Shown piece after piece: positions 7,050 to 14,492 of a DNA stretch of 64,000 bases (position 1 is the first letter of the stretch; each line of letters starts with the position of its first letter). This DNA is from Pedobacter sp. MC2016-24. Its GTDB lineage: Bacteria > Bacteroidota > Bacteroidia > Sphingobacteriales > Sphingobacteriaceae. Position numbers and translations under genes: made by a program. The stretch covers positions 1 to 64,000 of the forward strand of contig NZ_JADFBX010000016.1 of the NCBI RefSeq assembly GCF_015223055.1, written 5' to 3'. Below the pieces are notes generated by a model. It had not been told where the DNA came from and did not search any database. It saw only the letters and a program-made list of their open reading frames with translations.

Positions 7050-7808
7050 ATGAGTTTCAAAAAAATAATTCCTTATTTGATAATCCTGTTGATGGGAGCA
7101 TGCTCATCTCAAAAAAAACTTAAAGTTATCCAATTTCTTACTGTGGAAAGAAATTTTCATGGACAATCAGTAGACTCGGATAGCAGTAGTTTCAAAATTG
7201 CTCATTACAACAACTGTACATTATACGAGGTGCAAAGTATCAAAGGAAATGTAACTACAGAATTTGTAGGAGATAGCCTTGTAAATAAAGTCTATCCCTC
7301 AAAAGATTTTATTACCCGATATTTTGTTGTCAAAAATGGAGCTAAAACCGGAATAAAGTATGATAGCCTTGTGACCAACTTACCTCGGAAATTCCCACTT
7401 GACTCGCTCTTGGAAATGTTGACTATAAATGAAGGGAATTTGAAAGGGCTTGGAATGGATCTGGGACGCCCCGCTAAAGTAAAAATTGAAGGCGCAAATG
7501 ATGATGTGCTAATTGAGCATTACTTCGCTAAAGAAGGTTCAAGCACTATAGATTCAATTTATAGATTTTACGACAAAAGGCTAAATGATATTGGCTTTTC
7601 ATTTTCTAAAAAATTAGATAGCGAAAAAAAGAGTAAACTACATAAAATTTCATATATCTTTTTGCCGACCAAAAATAAAAATGGTGTTTTGTCTGCTAGG
7701 TCGAAAATAGATTTTGAGATTAAAAAAATTAGCTTCGAACGCAGAGATCAAGAAAAGCTTATAGAGGTTTTCGGTAGATTTAAATACGACAGCAAAAATC
7801 AGTTGTAA
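7050..7808 (+). CDS. Hypothetical lipoprotein
   Basis: A 252-residue protein with a clear lipoprotein signal: MSFKKIIPYLIILLMGACSS, with the lipidated Cys at residue 18. I chose the ATG at 7050 because it gives a normal signal length; an ATG at 7032 would add six residues. The mature part is hydrophilic and Lys/Ser-rich, with no recognised domain. The C-terminal half resembles the protein at 6161-6904, so the two may be paralogues. It is expected at the cell envelope. No operon partner is evident, and the gene is followed by 387 bp with only a broken remnant. Confidence 0.6.
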   Translation: MSFKKIIPYLIILLMGACSSQKKLKVIQFLTVERNFHGQSVDSDSSSFKIAHYNNCTLYEVQSIKGNVTTEFVGDSLVNKVYPSKDFITRYFVVKNGAKTGIKYDSLVTNLPRKFPLDSLLEMLTINEGNLKGLGMDLGRPAKVKIEGANDDVLIEHYFAKEGSSTIDSIYRFYDKRLNDIGFSFSKKLDSEKKSKLHKISYIFLPTKNKNGVLSARSKIDFEIKKISFERRDQEKLIEVFGRFKYDSKNQL

Positions 7809-7995
7809 GTATTTTAGGCGGACTAACGGGAGATGTCTCCCCTTCGTAAGATTTTAATAAGTAAAAGTAGAAAGGCAAATGCTTGCAGTGCTGCTGTAAA
7901 TTCGCAAAATTCTGCATTATAATACAATATTTTTCTTTATAGTTTTTTTGTTGTCTTTATTTGATAATTTCAGGCCAATATCTTAGATTTGGGAT

Positions 7996-8156
7996 ATGAA
8001 TAAGGAGTCTTATCAAATTCAGGCTGAACGGATGGAAATGTAATTTTCATTGTCGATAAGAGAGCTGGAAACGCTGAAGTTTTGACGGAGATTTCTGTAC
8101 CTAATGCAAAGAAATTTTTTGAAAATAAACGAGTTTTTTACGACGTCATCTTATGA
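7996..8156 (+). pseudogene. Frameshifted remnant of a small gene
   Basis: An ATG at 7996 opens MNKESYQIQAER and then runs into a stop at 8041. In the neighbouring frame, from 8031 to the stop at 8154-8156, 41 codons read DGNVIFIVDKRAGNAEVLTE and on without a start of their own. One base gained or lost near 8030 would join the two into a 53-residue protein. Parent family not recognised. The remainder of the 7809-8195 gap shows nothing else I can support. Confidence 0.35.
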
Positions 8157-8215
8157 AATAACGACTAATCGCGTCCTTGTTTTTATTTACATTTAATGTT
8201 AATTAAAAAATCACA

Positions 8216-8223
8216 TATATTTG
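8216..8223 (+). promoter_or_regulatory. -7 promoter element touching the higB start
   Basis: TATATTTG fits TAnnTTTG exactly and ends 2 bases before the GTG at 8226. Transcription would start at or next to the start codon, so the toxin mRNA is probably leaderless. No good TTG is found at the expected -33 distance. Confidence 0.5.
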
Positions 8224-8225
8224 CA

Positions 8226-8567
8226 GTGGAGATTACTTTTACAGATGGCAAGTTCGAAAGCCTCGCTAATGATGATAAAAAATTAGCTAAGGAATTTGGT
8301 GCTTTAAGGGCAAAAAAGATAAGGGCAAGGCTGATACAACTGCGAGATGCAGTTACTTTAGAAGATGTACGGAACTTGCCCGGAAATTATCATGAATTGC
8401 TGTATAACAGAAAAGGGCAGTGGGGGTGTGATCTCGATCAGCCTTATCGACTGATTTTTACTCCTGATGCAAGGCCTATTCCTCAGAATGAGGATGGACA
8501 ATATATCTGGCTGGCAATTAATGGTGTAGAAGTAATTGAAGTTGTAAACTACCATAAAGAAAAGTGA
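8226..8567 (+). CDS. higB: HigB-type toxin (RelE/ParE superfamily mRNA interferase)
   Basis: A 113-residue protein with the HigB pattern: EITFTDGKFESLANDDK at the N-terminus, RLIQLRDAVTLEDVRNLPG, then YHELLYNRKGQWGCDLDQPY and the RLIF strand, closing with a conserved VIEVVNYHKE. HigB toxins cleave mRNA on the ribosome and stop growth unless bound by the antitoxin. I chose the GTG at 8226 because family members begin at this point; an ATG at 8196 would place the promoter element inside the gene. The stop overlaps the ATG of higA in TGATG, so toxin and antitoxin are translated together, toxin first as usual for HigBA. Confidence 0.8.
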   Translation: MEITFTDGKFESLANDDKKLAKEFGALRAKKIRARLIQLRDAVTLEDVRNLPGNYHELLYNRKGQWGCDLDQPYRLIFTPDARPIPQNEDGQYIWLAINGVEVIEVVNYHKEK

Positions 8568-9652
8568 TGAGCAATAATCAATATTTCCCGCAATCAAGAC
8601 CGCATCCGGGTGAAACTTTAGAAGATAAACTTGAGGAAATGGGGATGGGGCCAAAGGAATTTGCTTTACGTACCGGCAAACCTGAAAAAACGATAACGGC
8701 CGTTCTTAAGGGAGAGAGTTCCATTACATCGGATATGGCCGTACAGTTTGAAAATGTGACAAAAATTCCAGCACATTTTTGGATGAGCCATCAGAGAGGT
8801 TACGATGAATATATATCCCGCTTAAAACATCAGGAAGTGATTGATGCAGCGTTAACTTGGGCTAAATTATTTCCATTAGCAGCAATGATTAAACAACAAT
8901 GGTTGCCATTTACAAATAATGAAACTGAGAAAACAGCATCATTGCTCGCCTTTTTCGGTTTTGCCAACCACACAGCATGGGAAGACTACTACTTTAATCA
9001 ACAACTTAAAGTTGCTTTCCGTATCTCTCTTTCGAGCATCAATGAACCTTATTCAATTTCTGCATGGTTAAGAAGGGGGGAGTTACAAGCTACTGAATTA
9101 AAGACGCCGGAATACTCGGCGAAAAAGTTTAAAGCAGCGTTGCCTGAATTAAAAACGCTAATGGTAAAACATCCAAAGGATTTTTTTAAACAACTTCAAA
9201 GTATTTGTTTCCAGGCTGGTGTAAAGGTAGTGCATACCCCTTGCCTGCCAAAGGCTATGATAAGTGGAAGTACACGTTGGATTAACGACACGCCATTTAT
9301 TCAATTAACGGGCAGATATAATCGTAATGACAGTTTTTGGTTTACGTTTTTCCATGAAGCCGGCCATATTTTATTGCATGGCAAAAAGGATATTTTTTTA
9401 GAAAAGATAGAATACTCTGATAAAGATAAAATAAAGGAAGATCAGGCTGATAAATTTGCGGAGACATGGTTATTAACGGAACAGGAAGAAGCCGAAATAC
9501 TAAGGGCTGATCAGCTGAATGAGCAAGTTATTAGAGATTTTGCTCTTAAATTTAATACACATCCGGCTATTATAATCGGTAGATTACAGTATAAAAAAAT
9601 AATCCCCTATTCTTTAGGTAGGGAATATCTGGAGCCTGTTGTATTTGAATAA
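8567..9652 (+). CDS. higA: HigA antitoxin fused to an ImmA/IrrE-type metallopeptidase
   Basis: A 361-residue protein. Residues about 10-75 form the HigA/XRE helix-turn-helix (HPGETLEDKLEEMGMGPKEF then TGKPEKTITAVLKG), which binds the operon promoter and, in family members, neutralises HigB. Residues about 190-330 look like an ImmA/IrrE peptidase with the zinc motif HEAGH at 263-267 (FFHEAGHILLHGK) and a helical end. ImmA-like peptidases cleave repressors, so the fusion could tie antitoxin loss to a signal; that is inference. It begins 1 bp inside the higB stop. Length is about three times that of a plain HigA, as expected for the fused class. Confidence 0.8.
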   Translation: MSNNQYFPQSRPHPGETLEDKLEEMGMGPKEFALRTGKPEKTITAVLKGESSITSDMAVQFENVTKIPAHFWMSHQRGYDEYISRLKHQEVIDAALTWAKLFPLAAMIKQQWLPFTNNETEKTASLLAFFGFANHTAWEDYYFNQQLKVAFRISLSSINEPYSISAWLRRGELQATELKTPEYSAKKFKAALPELKTLMVKHPKDFFKQLQSICFQAGVKVVHTPCLPKAMISGSTRWINDTPFIQLTGRYNRNDSFWFTFFHEAGHILLHGKKDIFLEKIEYSDKDKIKEDQADKFAETWLLTEQEEAEILRADQLNEQVIRDFALKFNTHPAIIIGRLQYKKIIPYSLGREYLEPVVFE

Positions 9653-9678
9653 CTACTGTGCTAATCATTTCCACCTGT

Positions 9679-10065
9679 CTAAGACACGTCTTTCTTTTTT
9701 CTCATACTTTCGCGGATCATATCCCGGTGCTGGGTACCCCACAGGTATAACTCATGCAGTACGCTTTTTAAGGTATCACTATAGGGAGTAATTTCATAAA
9801 TAACTGTTACCGGAGTTGTAGGATAGACACATCTTTTTACAAAACCATTTTCTTCCAAATCTTTAAGTTCTTTAGATAGGATTTTCGGGGTGATGCCCTG
9901 CACGGACTGCTGGATTTCGTTAAAACGTTGTGACCGTTCCAACAGGGTAAATATCAATGGGAGCTTCCACTTTCCGTTCAAAACAAATAGTGCATCACGG
10001 ATAGCATTTACGTTTGATAGGCACTTTTCCCTATTGGGAATCTGTTCATCTACAATGGCTTTCAT
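9679..10065 (-). CDS. HxlR-family transcriptional regulator
   Basis: A 128-residue winged helix protein of the HxlR/MarR-like group: NGKWKLPLIFTLLERSQRFNEI, GITPKILSKELKDLEENGFV and RCVYPTTPVTVIYEITPYS are the family's recognition helix and wing. Such regulators often sense electrophiles or redox state and control an adjacent reductase. It is divergent from an azoreductase gene, and the shared 101-bp region holds a perfect palindrome at 10081-10116. This layout suggests it controls azoR and itself. Cys15 and Cys79 are candidates for a redox switch but are not proven. Confidence 0.85.
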   Translation of the reverse strand: MKAIVDEQIPNREKCLSNVNAIRDALFVLNGKWKLPLIFTLLERSQRFNEIQQSVQGITPKILSKELKDLEENGFVKRCVYPTTPVTVIYEITPYSDTLKSVLHELYLWGTQHRDMIRESMRKKKDVS

Positions 10066-10080
10066 GCCGCCAAGATAAGG

Positions 10081-10116
10081 ACTTTCCCAAAGGATAGCAC
10101 TATCCTTTGGGAAAGT
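10081..10116. promoter_or_regulatory. Perfect palindrome, likely HxlR operator
   Basis: Two exact 17-base arms (actttcccaaaggatag and its complement) are separated by the dinucleotide ca. The site lies 16 bp upstream of the regulator start and about 27 bp upstream of the azoR -7 element. Extra copies of aaggata/tatcctt flank it at 10075-10080 and 10119-10125, so more than one dimer could bind. Confidence 0.7.
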
Positions 10117-10142
10117 AGTATCCTTATTATACCTAAGGGAGA

Positions 10143-10150
10143 TACCTTTG
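10143..10150 (+). promoter_or_regulatory. -7 element of the azoreductase promoter
   Basis: TACCTTTG matches TAnnTTTG and lies 16 bp before the ATG of azoR. No TTG is found near -33, which would fit a promoter that needs an activator bound at the upstream palindrome. Confidence 0.45.
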
Positions 10151-10166
10151 AAGAAAAATAATAGAC

Positions 10167-10766
10167 ATGAAAAAGATACTTCATTTGATATCCAGTTTTA
10201 GAAACGGCGACTCTGTCAGCATCAAGTTAGGTCGTGAAATAGTAGCTAAACTTCAACAAGCAAATCCGGGAGCGGTCGTACAGGAAGTGAACCTGGTGAC
10301 TGAAAACTATCCCCACCTGGATGCCCCTCATTTTCAAGCCTTTTTAACGCCCGTACAGGAGCTTACCGATGTTGATCTCGAGGCGATAAAATATTCTGAA
10401 ACGGCTATCAACCAGCTCATGGATGCAGACTACATTGTTATCGGGTCTCCATTCTACAATTTCGGGATCCACTCGGCACTCAAAGCATGGATCGATCACA
10501 TCGTTCGGCCAGGTATCACGTTCCGCTATACCGAAAACGGGCCTGAAGGATTGGTAAAAGGCAAAAAGGTGTACGTTGCCCTAACCTCTGGAGGTGTTTA
10601 CGCTGAAGGTCCATCTCAGGCCATGGACTTCAATGGGCCATATCTGAAAGGTGTGCTGGGAATTATGGGTATGACCGATCTCAAGATCTTTCGTGCCGAG
10701 GGGCTTAAAATTCCCGGTTTGCAGGAACAGGCCCTGAATAAGGCTATTGAAAGCATTGTACTTTAA
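10167..10766 (+). CDS. azoR: FMN-dependent NADH-azoreductase (AzoR)
   Basis: A 199-residue flavodoxin-fold quinone/azo reductase. It shows the FMN-binding start (LHLISSFRNGDSVSIKLG), the central DADYIVIGSPFYNFGIHSALKAWIDHI block and TSGGVYAEGPSQAMDF, all typical of AzoR. These enzymes use NADH to reduce quinones and azo compounds in two-electron steps and protect against electrophiles. Length is normal for the family. It is a single gene, divergent from an HxlR regulator, and presumably induced when the regulator meets a toxic quinone-like signal. Cytoplasmic. Confidence 0.9.
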   Translation: MKKILHLISSFRNGDSVSIKLGREIVAKLQQANPGAVVQEVNLVTENYPHLDAPHFQAFLTPVQELTDVDLEAIKYSETAINQLMDADYIVIGSPFYNFGIHSALKAWIDHIVRPGITFRYTENGPEGLVKGKKVYVALTSGGVYAEGPSQAMDFNGPYLKGVLGIMGMTDLKIFRAEGLKIPGLQEQALNKAIESIVL

Positions 10767-10851
10767 AGTCGAATAATTGAGTAAAATTTCTCCATCACAA
10801 TGAGGACAGCTGCTTACAATAAACGCCGAAACCCGAAGAAATATTAACGCA

Positions 10852-10885
10852 TAAAAAAAGAGGCCGTATCAAACGGCCTCTTTTA
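10852..10885. terminator. Bidirectional rho-independent terminator
   Basis: An 8-bp perfect stem (gaggccgt/acggcctc) with a 5-base loop has seven A on its left and four T on its right. It ends the minus-strand tRNA transcript well and may also stop azoR transcription. Confidence 0.75.
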
Positions 10886-10890
10886 AACGG

Positions 10891-10967
10891 TGGTGGAGAA
10901 TATCGGATTCGAACCGATCACCTCTTCACTGCCAGCGAAGCGCTCTAGCCAAATGAGCTAATCCCCC
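10891..10967 (-). tRNA. tRNA-Ala (anticodon GGC)
   Basis: On the minus strand the 77-base sequence folds into a standard cloverleaf: acceptor stem GGGGGAT/ATTCTCC, D-arm with GCTC...GAGC, anticodon arm CTTCG-CTGGCAG-TGAAG with anticodon GGC, and T-arm ATCGG-TTCGAAT-CCGAT. The 3' CCA is encoded (10891-10893). It reads GCC (and by wobble GCU) alanine codons. A terminator follows at 10852-10885. Confidence 0.93.
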
Positions 10968-11071
10968 GTTTCTTGGGCAAAAGTAATTAAAAGTTCGGCA
11001 CCTGCAAATTAAATGTTAAAATAGATGTATTTACCTCAATGACCCTAAATACTCAAATCTCTTAAAGCCAT

Positions 11072-11746
11072 TTAAATCAGGTTGAAAGCCTGTGCAAACC
11101 TGGTAAAATCATAATTGGACTGGGCATTTAGCTTTGCCCTGATGTTCCTGCGGTGTGTAATGGCCGTTTGTTCGGCAATGTGCAGGCGGTTAGCAATTTC
11201 TGCGGAAGTCTCTCCAAGGGCCGTGAATTTTAAGATCTCTTTTTCCCTTTTGGTTAAGGATGCAAATACCGCCTGGTTCTTTCGCAGAAAAGAATTTTCA
11301 TCCAGGAGCCGGTTCATTTTACTGGTAATCTGGTGCTTTGGGCCAATGGGGGCGGCACAGGTAATGATGTGTGTGGCATTGCTGTTGGCGTCACGCAGAA
11401 AGATTTTGGAACTGCTCAGGTACCAGGTCCAGTCTTCATCTGCAGAGCTGCGGGCCTGCTGAAAATAGGTGAGGATCTTGTCTTCTTCAGTCGAATTGAG
11501 CAGGTCAGGTAACAGGGAAGAGTAGTCTGCAATTTCATCCTTGTTAAAATATTTTTCCTGGTAAGCAGCGCCCAGGTTGATCAGTTCCGGAAGGGTTGTC
11601 TTTAATGTTTTCAACCCATAATCTGACATGTATGCTATCGATTTATCTTCTAATTTGTGGACAACAACGATTATTGGAAGCCGGTGCTCAATTCCCTGCA
11701 GTAATTTAATCTGTTCCTGCAATAAGTGATGATATGTCTGATCCAT
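11072..11746 (-). CDS. LuxR-type transcriptional regulator with PAS-like N-terminus
   Basis: A 224-residue protein. The C-terminal 60 residues are a LuxR/GerE helix-turn-helix: LTKREKEILKFTALGETSAE, then a recognition helix with TAITHRRNIRAKL. Residues about 20-130 resemble a PAS-like sensor (IAYMSDYGLKTL, DWTWYLSSSKIFLRD) without an obvious ligand signature. There is no receiver domain, so it is not a classical response regulator. It is divergent from a single-domain receiver gene, with 200 bp between them. Target genes are unknown. Cytoplasmic. Confidence 0.8.
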   Translation of the reverse strand: MDQTYHHLLQEQIKLLQGIEHRLPIIVVVHKLEDKSIAYMSDYGLKTLKTTLPELINLGAAYQEKYFNKDEIADYSSLLPDLLNSTEEDKILTYFQQARSSADEDWTWYLSSSKIFLRDANSNATHIITCAAPIGPKHQITSKMNRLLDENSFLRKNQAVFASLTKREKEILKFTALGETSAEIANRLHIAEQTAITHRRNIRAKLNAQSNYDFTRFAQAFNLI

Positions 11747-11946
11747 GTGAACTAGATGTTGCTTTGTCCTGATTTACACGCCCTTAAATCCCAATGCAAT
11801 GTTACTTAAAATTTACATATTATTATATAAAATGTGATCTTGAGCATATTCGTTAAATAAATGAAATAAATCACAAGCTTATTGAATTTATGGCAAAATT
11901 GTTGCTAATCAAAACGCAGAAGTTGAATTTCAAAACTAAAAATAAT

Positions 11947-12312
11947 ATGATTAAAAGAATACATGTACTTGAAGATGATGAGGATATCAGATACATTATC
12001 GGTGTTTTGTTAAAAGACGAGGGTTATGAATTGCAGCTTTCATCTACTTTTAGTGAACTAAAAGAGAAACTAAAAGATTCTGTACCTGATTTATTTATTC
12101 TGGATGTAATGCTGCCAGATGGAGACGGTTCTGATATCTGTACAGATCTGAAAACGGATATGTTTACCAAACACATTCCCATTATTGTCATGTCTGCAAA
12201 TGATCAAAACAAAGAGCGTAGTATAGCTGCGGGGGCAAATGACTACATCAGTAAGCCATTTGACATTGATTATATTGTAAAAAGGATTAATAACCTACTC
12301 GAAAAAAAGTAG
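11947..12312 (+). CDS. Single-domain response regulator (REC)
   Basis: A 121-residue stand-alone receiver. The acidic pocket is Asp10/Asp11, the phosphorylation site is Asp53 in FILDVMLPDG, the Thr/Ser position is Ser83 in VMSAND, and Lys103 in ISKPF completes the active site. No output domain is present, so it probably passes phosphate or binds a partner. I use the ATG at 11947 (MIKRIHVLEDDED) because receivers start here; the earlier ATG at 11890 would add 19 unusual residues. Its stop abuts the stop of the convergent LytTR gene with no spacing. Confidence 0.85.
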   Translation: MIKRIHVLEDDEDIRYIIGVLLKDEGYELQLSSTFSELKEKLKDSVPDLFILDVMLPDGDGSDICTDLKTDMFTKHIPIIVMSANDQNKERSIAAGANDYISKPFDIDYIVKRINNLLEKK

Positions 12313-13068
12313 CTATTGGTTTAACCAATTCTTAAATGCTTCAGCCCGTTCTTCGCTTACAATGACTTCAATGCCATTGCCTGGTGCGGGTTGAAGCAAA
12401 ATTTTTAACCGGTTTCTGGATAGTTTATACATCTCCCTGATGGCGTCAATGTTAATGATGAACTTCCTGTTGATTCGGAAAAAAGCAGCTGGATCCAGTT
12501 GCGGCTCTAAACTGCCTATCGTTTCTTCAATAATGTAATTCTGCTGATCCTTCGTCACCAGGAACAGGTATTTGTCTTCGGCCATAAAATAGGCCACATC
12601 TTCTGAATGGACTGTCCGGATCAGCTGACCCATCTTAACCATAAAACGGCTGCGCTGTTTTCCTGAAAATAATGCGGTACGCTGCTGGTTCTGCGATAAA
12701 ATCAAATCCGGACTTTTACGCAGGTTATGCAGTTTATCTAAGGCTGATCGTACGTCATCTTCGTCAAAAGGTTTCAGCAGATAATCGATACCCTGATTTT
12801 TAAACGCCTTTAAAGTGTATTGATCGTAAGCGGTAGTGAAGATCACCGGACTGGCTACCTGGATCTGCCGGAAAATTTCAAAGCTTTCCCCATCACCCAG
12901 GTGTATGTCCATAAACAACAGGTCCGCCGTGTTCTTCTGTAACCAGGCTACTGCAGATTCTACAGTGCCCAGTATCGCCAATACCTGGATTTTAGGGTCA
13001 ATATGGATGAGAATTTTCTGCAGCGTGTCTGCAGCCAGTTCTTCATCTTCAATTATTAATACCCTCAT
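12313..13068 (-). CDS. LytTR response regulator (LytR/AlgR family)
   Basis: A 251-residue response regulator: receiver domain at residues 1-120 with acceptor Asp54 (LLFMDIHLGDG) and Lys100 (LLKPFDEDD), then a LytTR DNA-binding domain at about 150-250 (FFRINRKFIINIDAIREM). It is the natural partner of a LytS-type histidine kinase; the nearest is at 20629-22245 on the same strand, with the SusD, SusC and protease genes lying between. A terminator at 13096-13135 separates it from SusD, so it has its own promoter. It likely controls the uptake locus beside it, by inference from position. Confidence 0.85.
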   Translation of the reverse strand: MRVLIIEDEELAADTLQKILIHIDPKIQVLAILGTVESAVAWLQKNTADLLFMDIHLGDGESFEIFRQIQVASPVIFTTAYDQYTLKAFKNQGIDYLLKPFDEDDVRSALDKLHNLRKSPDLILSQNQQRTALFSGKQRSRFMVKMGQLIRTVHSEDVAYFMAEDKYLFLVTKDQQNYIIEETIGSLEPQLDPAAFFRINRKFIINIDAIREMYKLSRNRLKILLQPAPGNGIEVIVSEERAEAFKNWLNQ

Positions 13069-13095
13069 GGCTTTTCTTGCTTGAGGCGTAAAAGT

Positions 13096-13135
13096 AAAAA
13101 AAAACTCCGGTCTGCGAAAACACAGACCGGAGTTT
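13096..13135 (-). terminator. Rho-independent terminator after susD
   Basis: A 13-bp perfect stem (aaactccggtctg with its complement) and 8-base loop is followed on the minus strand by a T-run. It ends the SusC-SusD transcript before the LytTR gene. Confidence 0.8.
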
Positions 13136-13158
13136 GAAAAAATTAAGAAAATGAATGC

Positions 13159-14481
13159 CTATTTCAGCTCCGGGTTATTGGCCAGGGCCTCCTGTGGAAA
13201 CTTAATGGTATACCTTGGATCATTTTTAAGCAACAAGTAGTCTTTTCCGCTTACCGTATGTTTGATTTGCGGTTGTCCGTATCGTCTCAGGTCATACCAC
13301 CTGTGGCCTTCAATAGCCAGTTCACGCTCGCGTTCTGCAAGGATTTCTGTCATCAAATCTGCAGACGATAAAGCAGAAATCCTGCTTTGTTCCGTTTGGT
13401 AATAAGCCGGTTTTAAGCGTTTTGCCTTCAGAGCAAGCAGGCGCTGTAAAGCCAGGTCTTTGTTGTTGGTCTGCAATGCAGCCTCTGCAGCAATCAGGTA
13501 CATTTCGCCGTTGCGGAAGGTGATTTTTAAAGCATTGGAATTGCCTTTTACAGATACATAGTCCGGACCGGATTTACTGAAGTATTTTGAAAAACGAAGG
13601 TCGTTTGCCTGGTTGTAAATGCCCAGTAAATGCGCAGAAATTAAAGCGATGTTGGACGATCTGGAATCCATTACATCTTCCATCGACATGATGTTTTCTT
13701 TAGACAGGTAGTTGTTTGGCAACACACTTCCGGTAGCATTCAGGTCTTCCAGGGCACTGTTGGTTTGCAGTACGCCCTGAGCAGCAGCAAGGGCTTTATC
13801 CCATTCGCCCCTGAACTCATAGATCCTGGCATAAAGTGCTTGTGTTGCTATTTTTCCGAAACGGTAGTTTTTTCCGCTATCCCATTTATCCACGGTCAGT
13901 AATTTTTCGCCGGCAGCAAGGTCGGAGAAAATCTGTGTATAAACCGCTTCTGTTGTAGACACCGGGAATTTTTGTTCAATGTCTATCGTAGTAGAAATCG
14001 GTACGCCACGGTCTGTAGCAGCAGTCGCCTTGTCATAAGGTTTAGCGTATAAATTGAGCAGTTCAAAGTGCGAATATGCCCTTAAGATATAGGCCTCAGC
14101 TTTGATCTGACTGGTTTCTGCGGTAACGCCTACTTTATTGTCAATATCTGCAATGACCTGGTTGGCATAAAAAATGGTTTTGTAAAATTGCACATACGGA
14201 AATGGGGCCGTAAGTCCATCCGGGTTTGCATCCTGCCAGGTATAAATGTCACGTACAGTTTGAAAATCCTGGCTGGTTTCATCTAAGTTTACCTCATCTG
14301 TGCGCAAAGCCAGCAGGGCTTTATGCTTCGGAAAGTTGGCATATGCCGAGGTCATCAAAGCCCTGAAATCTTCTACAGTAGTTGGGATGACTTTACCTGT
14401 AGGTTCTACTTCCAGGAATTTCTTGCAGCTGCTTACACTCAGGGTAAGTAATACTGCGCTTAATATAATTAATTTCTTCAT
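13159..14481 (-). CDS. SusD/RagB-family surface lipoprotein
   Basis: A 440-residue lipoprotein with signal MKKLIILSAVLLTLSVSSC (lipidated Cys19). The body shows SusD features: an N-terminal helical region with FLEVEPTGKV, TPR-like helices (AEAYILRAYSHFELLNLYA), RNGEMYLIAAEAAL and the closing EILAERERELAIEGHRWYDLRRY. SusD proteins lid the SusC channel and capture the substrate at the cell surface. I take the ATG at 14481 because it begins the signal peptide; the upstream ATG at 14493 overlaps the susC stop. It forms a pair with susC, and the protease upstream suggests a peptide substrate rather than a glycan. Confidence 0.9.
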   Translation of the reverse strand: MKKLIILSAVLLTLSVSSCKKFLEVEPTGKVIPTTVEDFRALMTSAYANFPKHKALLALRTDEVNLDETSQDFQTVRDIYTWQDANPDGLTAPFPYVQFYKTIFYANQVIADIDNKVGVTAETSQIKAEAYILRAYSHFELLNLYAKPYDKATAATDRGVPISTTIDIEQKFPVSTTEAVYTQIFSDLAAGEKLLTVDKWDSGKNYRFGKIATQALYARIYEFRGEWDKALAAAQGVLQTNSALEDLNATGSVLPNNYLSKENIMSMEDVMDSRSSNIALISAHLLGIYNQANDLRFSKYFSKSGPDYVSVKGNSNALKITFRNGEMYLIAAEAALQTNNKDLALQRLLALKAKRLKPAYYQTEQSRISALSSADLMTEILAERERELAIEGHRWYDLRRYGQPQIKHTVSGKDYLLLKNDPRYTIKFPQEALANNPELK

Positions 14482-14492
14482 TTGATTTAACA

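Noticed and set aside
10891-10967. Attachment site at the tRNA-Ala 3' end
   Set aside because: No second copy of the T-arm and acceptor end was seen in the 10 kb to the left, and no integrase gene is in the window.
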